Counted from the first letter of the stretch, positions 16,895-29,213 are shown. The stretch is 64,000 nt of DNA from Aeromicrobium flavum (GCF_007992115.1 NZ_BJZQ01000002.1:62001-126000), one strand, 5' to 3'. The notes: a model not told the origin generated them from the letters alone. Translations and numbers: made by a program.

Positions 16895-17862
16895 CAGTTC
16901 TCCTCCTGGGCCTCGTCGCCACCGGCCGGGGCGAACCCTGCTGCCTCGGCGGACTCGACCGTGTCGAACCAGACCTCGGCGACCGTCTGGTCGTACCACT
17001 GGCCGTCCGGCGTGTGGTACTTCTTCGAGTTCTCGTTGCCCTTGATCTCGTGACCCTTGGGCGCGTTGCCGCTGGCGAGCGGCGCCTTCGAACCCGGGCC
17101 GTACGGCTGGGTCTTGGTGGCGCCGGCCTTGGCGTCGTCGTCCGACGCGACCGTCTCGGTGGTCTCGGCCTGGGCCTGGACCTTCTTGGCGGTCTTCTTG
17201 GCCGGCTTGGCCGCGGGGGCGTCGGACTCGACGACCGCCTGGCTCAGCTTGACCGTCTCGGTGCCCTCGGCCGAGCGCGCCGCCACGAAGGCGTCGAACG
17301 CGGCCTGGGTGAACACCACGTCGTCGGCCAGCAGCACGTCGTACGTGTTGAGCTGGTCGAACGTGATCGTGGCGATCAGCTCGGCGTTGCGCAGGCTCTT
17401 GGCCGTCACGGTGTCGTCGCGGTCGAGGACCACGAGCACGCGGGGACGGATCGTGAGCTCACGCACCACGGCGAGCGCGGCCTTGGTGGACGGCGCGTCT
17501 CCCACGAGGGAGTCGACGACGTGCAGGCGACCGCTGCGGGCCCGGTCGGTGAGGGCGCCACGGAGAGCGGCAGCCTTCATCTTCTTGGGCGTGCGCTGAT
17601 CGTACGAGCGCGGCGTGGGGCCGTGCACGATGCCACCACCGGCGTACTGGGGAGCGCGGATCGAGCCCTGGCGAGCGCGGCCGGTGCCCTTCTGGCGGTA
17701 CGGCTTCTTGCCGCCACCGCGGACCTCGGCGCGCGTCTTGACACTATGCGTGCCCTGACGAGCCGCGGCCAGCTGGGCGGTGACGACCTGGTGCATCAGC
17801 GGAATGCTGACGCGGGCGTCGAAGATGTCGACCGGCAGGTCGGCGTCAATGGTCTTGGCCAT
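16894..17862 (-). CDS. rplD: 50S ribosomal protein L4 fused to an extra C-terminal domain
   Basis: A 322-residue protein, about 100 longer than ordinary L4. Residues 1-210 are L4, including the tunnel loop [19 protein letters not shown] near 53-71. Residues 211-253 are a Lys/Ala/Asp/Thr linker. Residues 254-312 form a separate compact module containing [28 protein letters not shown] and [16 protein letters not shown]. From memory this GNxxSxxYHxP pattern is the small sunset-type domain seen at the ends of several actinobacterial proteins; its role is unknown. There is no frameshift: rplW overlaps the stop by one base. In E. coli L4 also represses the S10 operon; whether that holds here is untested. 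Confidence 0.95.
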   Translation of the reverse strand: MAKTIDADLPVDIFDARVSIPLMHQVVTAQLAAARQGTHSVKTRAEVRGGGKKPYRQKGTGRARQGSIRAPQYAGGGIVHGPTPRSYDQRTPKKMKAAALRGALTDRARSGRLHVVDSLVGDAPSTKAALAVVRELTIRPRVLVVLDRDDTVTAKSLRNAELIATITFDQLNTYDVLLADDVVFTQAAFDAFVAARSAEGTETVKLSQAVVESDAPAAKPAKKTAKKVQAQAETTETVASDDDAKAGATKTQPYGPGSKAPLASGNAPKGHEIKGNENSKKYHTPDGQWYDQTVAEVWFDTVESAEAAGFAPAGGDEAQEEN

Positions 17863-17867
17863 GTCGG

Positions 17868-18521
17868 TCAGGCTCCCTTCGCAGCGGAGCGGATGACGAC
17901 GAGAGCGCCCTTGGCCCCGGGCACGGCGCCCTTGACCAGGATGAGGCCCCGCTCGACGTCGACCGCGTGGACGGTGAGGTTCTGGGTGGTCACGGTGTCC
18001 GTGCCCATGTGACCCGCCATGCGCAGGCCCTTGAAGACGCGGCCCGGGGTGGCGCAGCCACCGATCGAGCCGGGCTTGCGGTGGTTGCGGTGCGCGCCGT
18101 GCGAGGCGCCGACACCGGCGAAGCCGTGACGCTTCATGACGCCGGCGAAGCCCTTGCCCTTGCTGGTGGCGGTGACGTCGACCTTGTCACCGGTGGCGAA
18201 GATCTCCGGGGAGATCTCCTGGCCCAGGGTGTAGTCGGCGACGGCCTCGGTGCGGATCTCGACGACGTGACGGCGCGGCGTGACGCCGGCCTTCGCGAAG
18301 TGACCCGCCTGGGGCTTGTTCAGCTTGCGTCCGTCGACCTCGCCGTAGCCGAGCTGCACGGCGCTGTAGCCGTCGAGCTCGCGGGTACGGATCTGGGTGA
18401 CGATGTTCGTGGAGGCCTCGAGGACGGTCACCGGGACGACCCGGTTGTTCTCGTCCCAGACCTGCGTCATCCCGAGCTTGCGCCCGAGGAGGCCGCGCGT
18501 GGTGAGTGTGCTGCTGATCAT
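17868..18521 (-). CDS. rplC: 50S ribosomal protein L3
   Basis: A 217-residue protein with [20 protein letters not shown] near residues 10-29 and the L3 signature [21 protein letters not shown]3 is an assembly initiator whose loops approach the peptidyl-transferase centre. It begins ATG at 18519-18521, 16 nt after rpsJ, and ends 5 nt before rplD. Standard length. Confidence 0.98.
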   Translation of the reverse strand: MISSTLTTRGLLGRKLGMTQVWDENNRVVPVTVLEASTNIVTQIRTRELDGYSAVQLGYGEVDGRKLNKPQAGHFAKAGVTPRRHVVEIRTEAVADYTLGQEISPEIFATGDKVDVTATSKGKGFAGVMKRHGFAGVGASHGAHRNHRKPGSIGGCATPGRVFKGLRMAGHMGTDTVTTQNLTVHAVDVERGLILVKGAVPGAKGALVVIRSAAKGA

Positions 18522-18537
18522 GGTGTGCGTCCCTCCC

Positions 18538-18846
18538 TCAGAGCTTGATCTCGATGTCGACGCCCGCCGGAAGGTCGAGTCGCATCAGCGAGTCGACGGT
18601 CTTGGGCGTGGGGTCGATGATGTCGATGAGCCGCTTGTGGGTGCGCATCTCGAAGTGCTCGCGGCTGTCCTTGTACTTGTGCGGCGAACGGATGACGCAG
18701 TACACGTTCTTCTCCGTCGGCAGCGGCACGGGACCGGCGACCTTGGCGCCAGTGCGGGTCACGGTGTCGACGATCTTCTTCGCCGAGGAGTCAATGACCT
18801 CGTGGTCGTAGGCCTTGAGCCGGATACGGATCTTCTGTCCCGCCAT
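18538..18846 (-). CDS. rpsJ: 30S ribosomal protein S10
   Basis: A 102-residue protein, [20 protein letters not shown], with [20 protein letters not shown] near residues 38-57. S10 acts in the 30S head and, as NusE, pairs with NusB in antitermination complexes. It is the first gene of the S10 operon. A 340-nt upstream gap holds the probable promoter and leader. Confidence 0.98.
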   Translation of the reverse strand: MAGQKIRIRLKAYDHEVIDSSAKKIVDTVTRTGAKVAGPVPLPTEKNVYCVIRSPHKYKDSREHFEMRTHKRLIDIIDPTPKTVDSLMRLDLPAGVDIEIKL

Positions 18847-19108
18847 GCTCTCGTCGTCCTTTACGTTCGTCTTCGCCAGCCCCCGGGTTCGGGGTAGGCA
18901 TGCCCCCGCTCCGTTCCCCGAGGTCGGGCGTGTCGCGGCGCGCCTGGCGCGCAAAGGAACACACACTTCTCGAGTTAGGTGGTTGGACCGGCTCCGCCCC
19001 GCAGAAGCGGTGCGACTGGCCGGACAACATGGTCTCGGGCTCGGCGCCTACGTTGAGCTGGGCGTGAGTTCCCAACCGCAGGAGCCACCGCGAACATGCC
19101 GGGGCAAC
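18847..19108 (-). promoter_or_regulatory. S10 operon 5' leader (about 260 nt)
   Basis: The 340-nt gap between rpsJ and the CDF gene contains no convincing ORF. If transcription starts near 19108, the rpsJ mRNA has a leader of about 260 nt. It includes a perfect 6-bp hairpin with a 3-nt loop at 18938-18952 (GCGCGC/GCGCGC). Other GC-rich structures probably form. A long structured leader fits autogenous control of ribosomal protein synthesis, but no known leader family is recognised by eye. Confidence 0.45.
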
Positions 19109-19114
19109 CTGACC

Positions 19115-19144
19115 ATTCTGACAGACATGCGGCGGCGAACACAA
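19115..19144 (-). promoter_or_regulatory. probable rpsJ promoter
   Basis: TTGTGT (19139-19144) and CAGAAT (19115-19120) are spaced 18 nt apart on the minus strand, within the gap before rpsJ. The match is moderate; no better pair was found in this gap. Confidence 0.5.
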
Positions 19145-19186
19145 ATCGGGTTCCTGCCCCGCCGCTGTGGGCTCGGCCACGCTTCC

Positions 19187-20095
19187 CTACCGGTGACCGT
19201 GGCGCTCGCTGTCCAGGTGCCCGGTCGGCTCCAGCTGGAAGGTCGAGTGGGCCACGTCGAAGTGCTGGCTCAGGCAGGTGACGAGGTGGTCGAGCACGTC
19301 GTGCGCGTCGGCCATCGCCACCACCGTGTCGTCCACGACGACGTGGGCGCTCATCACCGGCATCCCGCTCGTGATCGTCCAGACGTGGAGGTCGTGGACG
19401 TCGACCACACCGGGCACCCCGAGGATGTGGTCGCGCACCTGGTCGAGGTCGACGTCGCGCGGGCTCGTCTCGAGCAGCACCTCGGCGACGTCGCGCAGCA
19501 GGGACACCGCGCGCGGCAGCACGAGCGCCGCGATCACCAGCGACGCGACCGGATCGGCCGCGTCCCAGCCCAGCGTGAGGATCAGCAGCGCGGACCCGAT
19601 GACCGCGACCGAGCCGAGCGCGTCGCCGAGCACCTCGAGGTAGGCGCCGCGGACGTTCAGGCTCTCCTTCGCCCCGGCCCGCAGGATCACCAGGCCGAGG
19701 ACGTTCACGGCCAGCCCGATCGCACCGGCGACCAGCGCCCACCCGCCCTCAATGCTCGGCGGGTCCTCCAGGCGGCGAACGGCGTTGACCGCGATGACCA
19801 CGCAGATGCCCAGCAGGACCAGGGCGTTGGCGCCGGCCGCCAGCACCTCGGTGCGGTGTCGGCCGTACGTGCTCCGCGGACCGCCGGGACGCTGCGCCAC
19901 CGCGATCGCCGCCAGCGCGAGCACCAATCCGAGGGAGTCGCTCAGCAGGTGCCCGGCGTCGGCCAGCAGTGCCAGCGACCCGGTCAGCGTGCCGACGACG
20001 ACCTGCAGGACGAGGACGGCGAGCGTCAGGCCCAGGACGAGCGCGAGTCGACCCCGGTGCTCCACCCCGGCGCCGTGCGCGTGATCGTGTCCCAC
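19187..20095 (-). CDS. cation diffusion facilitator (Zn2+/Co2+ efflux) transporter
   Basis: A 302-residue CDF protein with six predicted helices and a cytosolic C-terminal ferredoxin-like domain ([20 protein letters not shown]). It has a His-rich N-terminus ([13 protein letters not shown]), like CzcD/ZitB. The TM2 metal site HLLSD is intact. In TM5 the usual His-x-x-x-Asp reads EVLGD, so glutamate replaces histidine, which may alter metal choice. The GTG start has TAGCCT 6 nt upstream and no Shine-Dalgarno, indicating a leaderless transcript independent of tuf. It sits between the str and S10 operons. Confidence 0.92.
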   Translation of the reverse strand: MGHDHAHGAGVEHRGRLALVLGLTLAVLVLQVVVGTLTGSLALLADAGHLLSDSLGLVLALAAIAVAQRPGGPRSTYGRHRTEVLAAGANALVLLGICVVIAVNAVRRLEDPPSIEGGWALVAGAIGLAVNVLGLVILRAGAKESLNVRGAYLEVLGDALGSVAVIGSALLILTLGWDAADPVASLVIAALVLPRAVSLLRDVAEVLLETSPRDVDLDQVRDHILGVPGVVDVHDLHVWTITSGMPVMSAHVVVDDTVVAMADAHDVLDHLVTCLSQHFDVAHSTFQLEPTGHLDSERHGHR

Positions 20096-20137
20096 CCTCG
20101 CAGGCTACCCATGGCGCCGACGTCCGGGGAAAGAGAG

Positions 20138-20165
20138 AACCCCCGGGACCGAAGTCCCGGGGGTT
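20138..20165 (-). terminator. tuf intrinsic terminator
   Basis: A perfect 12-bp stem (AACCCCCGGGAC/GTCCCGGGGGTT) is closed on the minus strand by a TTCG tetraloop and followed by CTCTCTTT. It begins 26 nt after the tuf stop and ends the str operon before the CDF gene. Confidence 0.85.
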
Positions 20166-20191
20166 CCTCACGCAGTGCGTGTCAGATCAGA

Positions 20192-21385
<1,194 letters not shown>

Positions 21386-21424
21386 TGGGGCCCTCCTGGT
21401 TTGGTTTCTCTAGATCTTGTTGAC

Positions 21425-21446
21425 AAAAACGCCGTGTGGCACGCGT
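21425..21446 (-). terminator. attenuator-like hairpin in the fusA-tuf spacer
   Basis: On the minus strand ACGCGTG-CCA-CACGGCGT (7 bp with one bulge) is followed directly by TTTTTG. This resembles a weak intrinsic terminator about 40 nt before tuf. It could set the ratio of fusA to tuf transcripts together with an internal promoter; function is inferred. Confidence 0.45.
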
Positions 21447-21487
21447 CGGTTGCGAACCTCAGACCACCTTATGCGATGGTCCGTGAA

Positions 21488-23599
<2,112 letters not shown>

Positions 23600-23662
23600 G
23601 TGAGGATCAGCCTTCGCAGAGATGGGGGTGGGTGTGGGAGCGCGAGGTCGTCGCGCTCACGG

Positions 23663-24133
23663 TCACCAGCGGTAGTGGGCGAACGCCTTGTTGGCTTCGG
23701 CCATCTTGTGGGTGTCCTCGCGCTTCTTCACGCTGGCACCCAGGCCGTTGCTGGCGTCGAGCAGCTCGTTCATGAGGCGCTCGGCCATCGTCTTCTCGCG
23801 ACGCTCCGAGCTGTACTTGACGAGCCAGCGCAGCGCGAGGGTGGTCTGGCGGTTCGGACGGACGTCGACCGGGACCTGGTAGGTGGCGCCACCGACGCGG
23901 CGGCTCTTGACCTCGAGGGCGGGCTTGACGTTGTCGAGCGCGCGCTTGAGCGTGATGACCGGATCGGTGCCGGACTTCTCACGCGTGCCCTCGAGCGCGG
24001 TGTAGACGATGCGCTGCGCGACCTGCTTCTTGCCGTCGAACAGAACCTTGTTGATCAGCTGGGTGACCAGCTGGCTGCCGTAGACCGGATCAGTCTCGAT
24101 CGGACGCTTCGGAGCGGGACCCTTACGAGGCAT
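23663..24133 (-). CDS. rpsG: 30S ribosomal protein S7
   Basis: A 156-residue protein, [20 protein letters not shown], with [20 protein letters not shown] near residues 100-119. S7 nucleates the 30S head and contacts the E-site tRNA. Its ATG overlaps the rpsL stop by one base. Standard length for bacteria. Confidence 0.98.
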   Translation of the reverse strand: MPRKGPAPKRPIETDPVYGSQLVTQLINKVLFDGKKQVAQRIVYTALEGTREKSGTDPVITLKRALDNVKPALEVKSRRVGGATYQVPVDVRPNRQTTLALRWLVKYSSERREKTMAERLMNELLDASNGLGASVKKREDTHKMAEANKAFAHYRW

Positions 24134-24507
24134 CAGCTCTTCTCCTTCTTCGCGCCGTAACGGCTGCGAGCCTGCTTGCGGCCCTTGACACCCTGGGTGT
24201 CGAGGGAGCCGCGGATGATCTTGTAGCGGACACCGGGGAGGTCCTTCACACGACCACCGCGGACGAGCACGATCGAGTGCTCCTGCAGGTTGTGGCCCTC
24301 GCCGGGGATGTAGGCGGTCACCTCGGTGCCACTGGAGAGCCGGACACGGGCGACCTTACGGAGCGCGGAGTTCGGCTTCTTCGGGGTCGTGGTGTACACG
24401 CGGGTGCACACGCCGCGCCGCTGGGGCGAACCCTTGAGGGCCGGCGTGTTGGTCTTGACGACCTTGCTCTGGCGGCCCTTGCGGACAAGCTGGTTGATGG
24501 TGGGCAC
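24133..24507 (-). CDS. rpsL: 30S ribosomal protein S12
   Basis: A 124-residue protein starting with GTG (24505-24507): [20 protein letters not shown]. The decoding-centre loops [10 protein letters not shown] and [11 protein letters not shown] are present with the lysines whose mutation gives streptomycin resistance, so the sequence looks wild type. It is the first gene of the str operon, about 165 nt behind a good promoter. Confidence 0.98.
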   Translation of the reverse strand: MPTINQLVRKGRQSKVVKTNTPALKGSPQRRGVCTRVYTTTPKKPNSALRKVARVRLSSGTEVTAYIPGEGHNLQEHSIVLVRGGRVKDLPGVRYKIIRGSLDTQGVKGRKQARSRYGAKKEKS

Positions 24508-24678
24508 TATGCCTCTTCCTGGGAATCTTCCCGTTCCGATCGCGGGCGCGCATGCGGCCTCGCGGGTCCTTCTCGATCTCCACCACGGGGGCATCCGGCC
24601 ACCGTGGTCACGGATCATCGGGCCAGGGGCCCTTGTCCGTTCGAACGTCGCACCGACTCACGTCGGGCACGGCTCCCC

Positions 24679-24708
24679 ACCTTACCCGAGCGCGCCTCCC
24701 CGGGACAA
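24679..24708 (-). promoter_or_regulatory. str operon promoter
   Basis: TTGTCC (24703-24708) and TAAGGT (24679-24684) with an 18-nt spacer on the minus strand. The predicted start near 24672 gives an rpsL leader of about 165 nt. The 232-nt gap holds no gene. Confidence 0.6.
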
Positions 24709-24739
24709 ATCGCCTCCCTCCCGGGGGCGACGGTCCGGG

Positions 24740-25471
24740 TCAGGGAACGCGCGGGCCGTCGAGCCAGGCGATCGCCGCGCCGGTGGGCGCGACGGCCGCG
24801 GCCGGCAGGCGGCCCCACAGCGCGAGGTACAGATCGGTGGCCGTGCCCACCAGCTCGCCCTCGACGTCGACCTCCCGCTGCACCAGCCGGGGTGCGGCGG
24901 CCGGGTCGTCCTCGTCGGGCGCGACGATCCAGCTGCGGTCCAGGTCGGTGGCCACGAGGCGGATCGGCGCGTCGACCCGCGGACGCTGGCCCCGGGCGGT
25001 CATGCGGCGCCCGAACACGCGGATGACCTCGGCGATGCCGTCCCCGGCGACCTCCGGATCGACGCCCCAAGTCGGCTCGGCGCGCCCGAGCGCCTGCAGC
25101 AGGTCGACCCGGTGCACGCAGGTCTCGTGCAGCTGCCGGCGCGGCCAGAACCCGGCGACCTCGTCGATCTTGGCGAAGTTCGGGGTCCCCTCGTCGGGGT
25201 CGACGGCCTGCAGCGCCGCGATGAGCGCCGTGGCGGTGCCGGCGTACCACTCGTCGAGCGGCTCGACGGCCCGCACGACGGGCTCCTCCGCGATGCGCTG
25301 GCCCGACAGGACGATGGCGGCGGCCCACCGATGGACCGCGCCCAGGTGGGTGACCAGGTCGGCGGACGTCCAGCCCGGGCAGGCCGGCACGGGCTCGTCG
25401 CCCTCGATGTCGCCGACGAGCGCGGCCACGCCCGCCAGCTCGCGGCCGAGCAGGATCAGCGGATCTTCCAT
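24740..25471 (-). CDS. DinB-like mycothiol-dependent enzyme (maleylpyruvate isomerase family)
   Basis: A 243-residue protein of the actinobacterial TIGR03083-type family. It has a four-helix DinB-like N-terminal half with metal-ligand histidines in VTHLGAVHRWAA near residue 45 and RQLHETCVHRVDLLQ near 115. The C-terminal half is sterol-carrier-like. Relatives use mycothiol as cofactor or are uncharacterised. The ATG at 25469-25471 has GGAGG 8 nt upstream; a GTG 15 nt earlier is less likely. It stands alone between the str promoter and an inverted-repeat spacer. Substrate unknown. Confidence 0.82.
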   Translation of the reverse strand: MEDPLILLGRELAGVAALVGDIEGDEPVPACPGWTSADLVTHLGAVHRWAAAIVLSGQRIAEEPVVRAVEPLDEWYAGTATALIAALQAVDPDEGTPNFAKIDEVAGFWPRRQLHETCVHRVDLLQALGRAEPTWGVDPEVAGDGIAEVIRVFGRRMTARGQRPRVDAPIRLVATDLDRSWIVAPDEDDPAAAPRLVQREVDVEGELVGTATDLYLALWGRLPAAAVAPTGAAIAWLDGPRVP

Positions 25472-25528
25472 GGGCCCATCCTCCACGGTCCCGCAGGGGC
25501 GGTGCGCTGGGTCCCACGGTCCGTCGAG

Positions 25529-25613
25529 GGCGGTGAGCCTGGTCCCACGCTCGGCGCGCTGGTGGGACCGGACTCACCGCCACCCGCGGAACGGTGGGAC
25601 GAGGCTCACCGCC
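25529..25613. repeat. three-copy 20-bp intergenic repeat forming a dyad
   Basis: Arms at 25529-25548 and 25562-25581 are inverted copies matching at 18 of 20 positions around a 13-nt spacer. A third copy at 25594-25613 matches at 19 of 20 in the same orientation as the second. The unit reads GTGGGACCAGGCTCACCGCC. It lies directly after the dehydrogenase stop and could be a terminator, operator array or dispersed element. Confidence 0.7.
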
Positions 25614-25622
25614 ACCGCGGGG

Positions 25623-28457
25623 TCAGTCGCCCAGGAGCAGCTCGGCGAGGTGGACGGCGCGGACGCCGGCCAGGTCGTCGAGCTGCGTGCGGCAACTGAA
25701 GCCGTCGGCGACCACGATCGCGTCGGGTCCGGCGTCGCGCACGGCAGGCAGCAGCTGCTGCTCGGCGACCGCCACCGACACCTCGTAGTGCCCCTTCTCC
25801 ACGCCGAAGTTGCCGGCCAGGCCGCAGCAGCCGCCCACCCGGACGACGGTCGCCCCGGTGCGCGACAGCAGTCGCAGGTCGGCGTCGAAGCCGATGACGG
25901 ACGCCTGGTGGCAGTGCGGCTGGACCACGAGCGTGCGCCCCGAGAGGTCGGGCACGTCGAGGTCCTCGCGGTCGGCCAGCAGCTCGGCGAGCGTGAAGAC
26001 CCCCTGCGCCACGACGGCGGCGCGCGGGTCGTCGACCAGCTCGACGGCGTCGGTGCGCAGCACCGCCAGGCACGACGGCTCGAGTCCCACCACGGGGATG
26101 CCGGCCTCGACGTAGGGGTGCAGCTGCTCGACGGCCGCGCCGGCGAGCTGCGCGGCCTGGTCGAGCTGGCCGGTCGAGATCCAGGTCAGGCCGCAGCACT
26201 GCTGACGCTCGAGCAGACGGATCTCGTAGCCGGCGGACTCCAGCAGCCGCACGGCCGCGCGACCGGCGTCGGTGGAGAAGTACTCGGTGAAGGAGTCCGC
26301 CCACAGCAGCACGGGGTCGCCCCCGGTCGCGCGCTCCTCGGCGGCGAGGACCTTCGAGAGGGTGCGCGGCGCGAAGGCGGGGATGCTGCGCCGCTGGTCG
26401 ATGCCGGCGACCCAGCGCGCCAGGTGCGCGATGCCCGGCAGACGCAGGGCGACGTTCGACAGGCGCGCGAGCGGGGCGCCGAGCCGGGCCCACATCGGCA
26501 GCCGGCCCAGGATGTAGTGGCTCCGCGGTCGCAGCCTGCCCCGGTAGGTCTGGTGCAGCACCTCGGCCTTGTAGCTGGCCATGTCGACGCCCGTGGGGCA
26601 GTCGCCGAGGCAGCCCTTGCACGACAGGCACAGGTCGAGCGCCTCGTGGACCTCGGGACTGGACCAGCCGCCGTCGACGAGCCGGCCGTCGACCATCTCC
26701 TGCAGCACGCGCGAGCGGCCGCGGGTGGAGTCCTTCTCGTTGCGCGTCGCCTGGAAGGACGGGCACATCACCCCCGCGCCCGGCGCCGCGAGGCACTTGC
26801 CGACGCCGGTGCAGCGATGGACGGCCGCACCGAAGTCGCCGCTGTCGTGCAGCAGCTTGAGGCCCTGGCGGCCCTCCGGCAGTCCGGGCAGCCAGCCGGC
26901 CCCCATGCCGCGGAGGTCGGAGTCGAGCGGGCGGGGTCGCACGAGCACGCCGGGGTTGAGCAGGTCGTCCGGGTCGAAGACCCCCTTCACCTGCTCGAAC
27001 AGCCCGATCGCCTCGGGCGAGTACATCAGCGGCAGCAGCTCGGACCGGGCCCGTCCGTCGCCGTGCTCGCCGGAGAACGATCCCCCGTGCGAGGCCGCCA
27101 GCGTCGCCGCGTCGGTGAGGAAGGACCGGAATCCCTGCTTGCCGTCCGGCGCGTCCAGCGGGAAGTCGATGCGCACGTGGACGCAACCGTCGCCGAAGTG
27201 GCCGAACAGCGTGCCGTGCAGGCCGTGCTGGTCGAGCAGCGCCTCGAAGCCGCGCAGGTACTCCCCCAGTCGCTCGGGCGGCACGGCCGCGTCCTCCCAG
27301 CCGGCGAGCGCGGGCCGGTCCCAGGCGCGCGACGCGAGTCCCGCACCCTCCTCGCGGATGCGCCAGAGCACCGACTGCTCCATCGGCGAGGTGACGTGGC
27401 GGTGACCGATCGCGCCCGACGCCCGCACGACGCGGTCGGCCCGGGCGCGCAGCTCGGCGGCGTCGTCGCCGGCCAGCTCGACGTAGAGGAAGCCGTCGCC
27501 CGCCGGCAGCTCCGGCACCGACGACACCCCGTTGGCGGCGCGGTAGACCTCGACGATGCGGCCGCCGAGGCCCTCGCACGCGATCGGGTCGAAGGGCAGG
27601 ATCGCCGGGACGTGGTCGGCGGCCTCGGCCATCGACGGGAAGGACAGCACCACGAGGTGGCGGACGGGCGCGTCCTGCACCAGGTCGACCGTGGCGCCGA
27701 GCATGACCGCGAGGGTGCCCTCGGTGCCGGCCATGAACGACGCGACGTCGAAGCCCCGCTCGGGCAGCAGGTGCTCGAGGCTGTAGCCCGACACCTGGCG
27801 GCCGAAGCGGCCGAACTCGGTGCGGACGGTGGCGAGGTGGTCACCGATGAGCGATCGCAGTCCCCCGAGCCGTTCGGAGGCGACGACGACGTCGTGACCC
27901 ACCTGGAACCGCTCCCCCGCCATCGTCAGCAGGTCGAGGGCGGCCACGTTGTCGGCGCTGCGGCCGTAGCCCAGCGCCCGGTTGCCGCAGGCGTTGTTGC
28001 CGATCATGCCGCCGACGGTGCAGCGGGTGTGGGTGGACGGGTCGGGCCCGTAGCGCAGGCCCAGCGGCGCGGCCACGCGCTGCAGCGCGGCGTGGACGAC
28101 GCCCGGCTGCACCTCGGCCGTGCGGGTGGCCTCGTCGATCGCGAGGATCCGGTTCATGTGCCGCGAGAAGTCCAGGACGACGCCCGTGCCGACAGCGTTG
28201 CCGGCGATGGAGGTGCCGGCGCCGCGCGAGGTCAGCGGGATGCCCGTGGTGCGGCACGCCTCGACGACCGCGTGCACCTCGTCGAGGTCGTACGGGCGCA
28301 CGACGACGGTGGGCTCGACGCGGTACAGCGAGGCGTCCGAGCTGTAGAGCGCACGGGCCAGCGACGAGTCGTCGACGTCACGCAGTCCCGAACGGCGCAG
28401 CGCGGACACCACGTCGCCCGCGGTGCTGAGGCGGTCGTCCAGGCGTGAGGCGGTCAT
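25623..28457 (-). CDS. FAD-linked oxidoreductase with Fe-S and cysteine-rich domains (D-2-hydroxyglutarate/D-lactate dehydrogenase type)
   Basis: A 944-residue fusion. Residues 48-260 are the FAD-binding PCMH domain (SRGAGTSIAGNAVG 77-90; TVGGMIGNNACGN 147-159). Residues 260-500 are the FAD-oxidase C-terminal domain (GHFGDGCVHVRI and SGEHGDGRARSELLP). Residues 549-620 carry Fe-S cysteines C549, C555, C565 and C610-x2-C613-x2-C616-x3-C620. Residues 710-944 are two CCG domains (QQCCGL, GGCCGL). This matches YdiJ-like D-2-hydroxyacid dehydrogenases that pass electrons to the quinone pool. Its ATG overlaps the GntR stop by 4 nt. The neighbouring transhydrogenase makes D-2-hydroxyglutarate the best substrate guess. 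Confidence 0.9.
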   Translation of the reverse strand: MTASRLDDRLSTAGDVVSALRRSGLRDVDDSSLARALYSSDASLYRVEPTVVVRPYDLDEVHAVVEACRTTGIPLTSRGAGTSIAGNAVGTGVVLDFSRHMNRILAIDEATRTAEVQPGVVHAALQRVAAPLGLRYGPDPSTHTRCTVGGMIGNNACGNRALGYGRSADNVAALDLLTMAGERFQVGHDVVVASERLGGLRSLIGDHLATVRTEFGRFGRQVSGYSLEHLLPERGFDVASFMAGTEGTLAVMLGATVDLVQDAPVRHLVVLSFPSMAEAADHVPAILPFDPIACEGLGGRIVEVYRAANGVSSVPELPAGDGFLYVELAGDDAAELRARADRVVRASGAIGHRHVTSPMEQSVLWRIREEGAGLASRAWDRPALAGWEDAAVPPERLGEYLRGFEALLDQHGLHGTLFGHFGDGCVHVRIDFPLDAPDGKQGFRSFLTDAATLAASHGGSFSGEHGDGRARSELLPLMYSPEAIGLFEQVKGVFDPDDLLNPGVLVRPRPLDSDLRGMGAGWLPGLPEGRQGLKLLHDSGDFGAAVHRCTGVGKCLAAPGAGVMCPSFQATRNEKDSTRGRSRVLQEMVDGRLVDGGWSSPEVHEALDLCLSCKGCLGDCPTGVDMASYKAEVLHQTYRGRLRPRSHYILGRLPMWARLGAPLARLSNVALRLPGIAHLARWVAGIDQRRSIPAFAPRTLSKVLAAEERATGGDPVLLWADSFTEYFSTDAGRAAVRLLESAGYEIRLLERQQCCGLTWISTGQLDQAAQLAGAAVEQLHPYVEAGIPVVGLEPSCLAVLRTDAVELVDDPRAAVVAQGVFTLAELLADREDLDVPDLSGRTLVVQPHCHQASVIGFDADLRLLSRTGATVVRVGGCCGLAGNFGVEKGHYEVSVAVAEQQLLPAVRDAGPDAIVVADGFSCRTQLDDLAGVRAVHLAELLLGD

Positions 28458-29203
28458 CGCGATCCTTCAGGAGAGTCGGGCGTCAGTAGCATGCTACTGC
28501 CCGCCGCCGAGACCGCGGCGCACACGTCGTCGGCCCAGCGGGGGTCGACGGTCTCGTCCGCGATCGCCACCTGACCCATGAGCAGCGTTCCCGTGTGCCG
28601 CAGGTGGTCGGCCATCCGGGCGGCAGCGGCCTCGGGCTCGGCTGCCGCGATCGCCTCGGCGACCGGCGCGTGCTCGGCCACGACCTCCGCCAGCGGTCGC
28701 GACCGCCCGAACGTGGAGACTCCCCGCGCCTGGATCGAGTCGCGCAGGCGGGCCACCTCGGCGTCGAGTCGTGGGTTGCGCGAGGCCGAGGCGACCAGCG
28801 CGTGGAAGTCGCGGTCGACCCGGCTGAAGTCGGCCTCGCTCCCCGCGTCGGCGTGGCGCCGGGTGGCCGCGACGTTCGCGGCCAGCGCCCGGCGGAGGCC
28901 GGGGTCCGCCCGGCGCGCCGCGGCGGCGGCGGCCGGCACCTCCAACAGCAGCCGCAGCTCGAAGACCTCGCGCACGTCGGCCACGGTCACGCCCCGGATC
29001 CGCACGCCGCGGTTGCGCTCGATCTCGACCAGGCCGAGGTCGGCGAGCCGCAGCACCGCCTCACGCACCGGCGTGCGCGACACGTCCAGCTGCTCGGAGA
29101 GCCGGTAGATCGAGTGCTGCGATCCCGCCGCGAGGTCGCCCCCGACGATCCGCTCGCGCAGCAGCGCGAACACCCGGTCGGTGGCGGTGGGCCGCGTCGT
29201 CAC
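28454..29203 (-). CDS. GntR/FadR-family transcriptional regulator (FCD domain)
   Basis: A 249-residue protein. The N-terminal winged helix is near residues 10-75 (STRT-type segment LSEQLDVSRTPVREAVLRLA). The all-helical FCD domain follows, with metal/effector-binding residues in the usual Asp-x3-His arrangement (RVDRDFHALV). The start is GTG at 29201-29203, 10 nt after the transhydrogenase stop. It is encoded between the two enzymes of the module, so it very likely senses a hydroxy- or oxo-acid of that pathway and controls the operon. Confidence 0.92.
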   Translation of the reverse strand: MTTRPTATDRVFALLRERIVGGDLAAGSQHSIYRLSEQLDVSRTPVREAVLRLADLGLVEIERNRGVRIRGVTVADVREVFELRLLLEVPAAAAAARRADPGLRRALAANVAATRRHADAGSEADFSRVDRDFHALVASASRNPRLDAEVARLRDSIQARGVSTFGRSRPLAEVVAEHAPVAEAIAAAEPEAAAARMADHLRHTGTLLMGQVAIADETVDPRWADDVCAAVSAAGSSMLLTPDSPEGSR

Positions 29204-29213
29204 GGGCGTGCCG

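Noticed and set aside
24552..28448. 1298-codon plus-strand open frame opposite the FAD/Fe-S dehydrogenase and the DinB-like gene
   Set aside because: It is an antisense shadow caused by GC-rich third positions. It has Arg/Ala/Gly-rich low-complexity sequence, no recognisable domain and no start context, and it crosses several well-supported genes.
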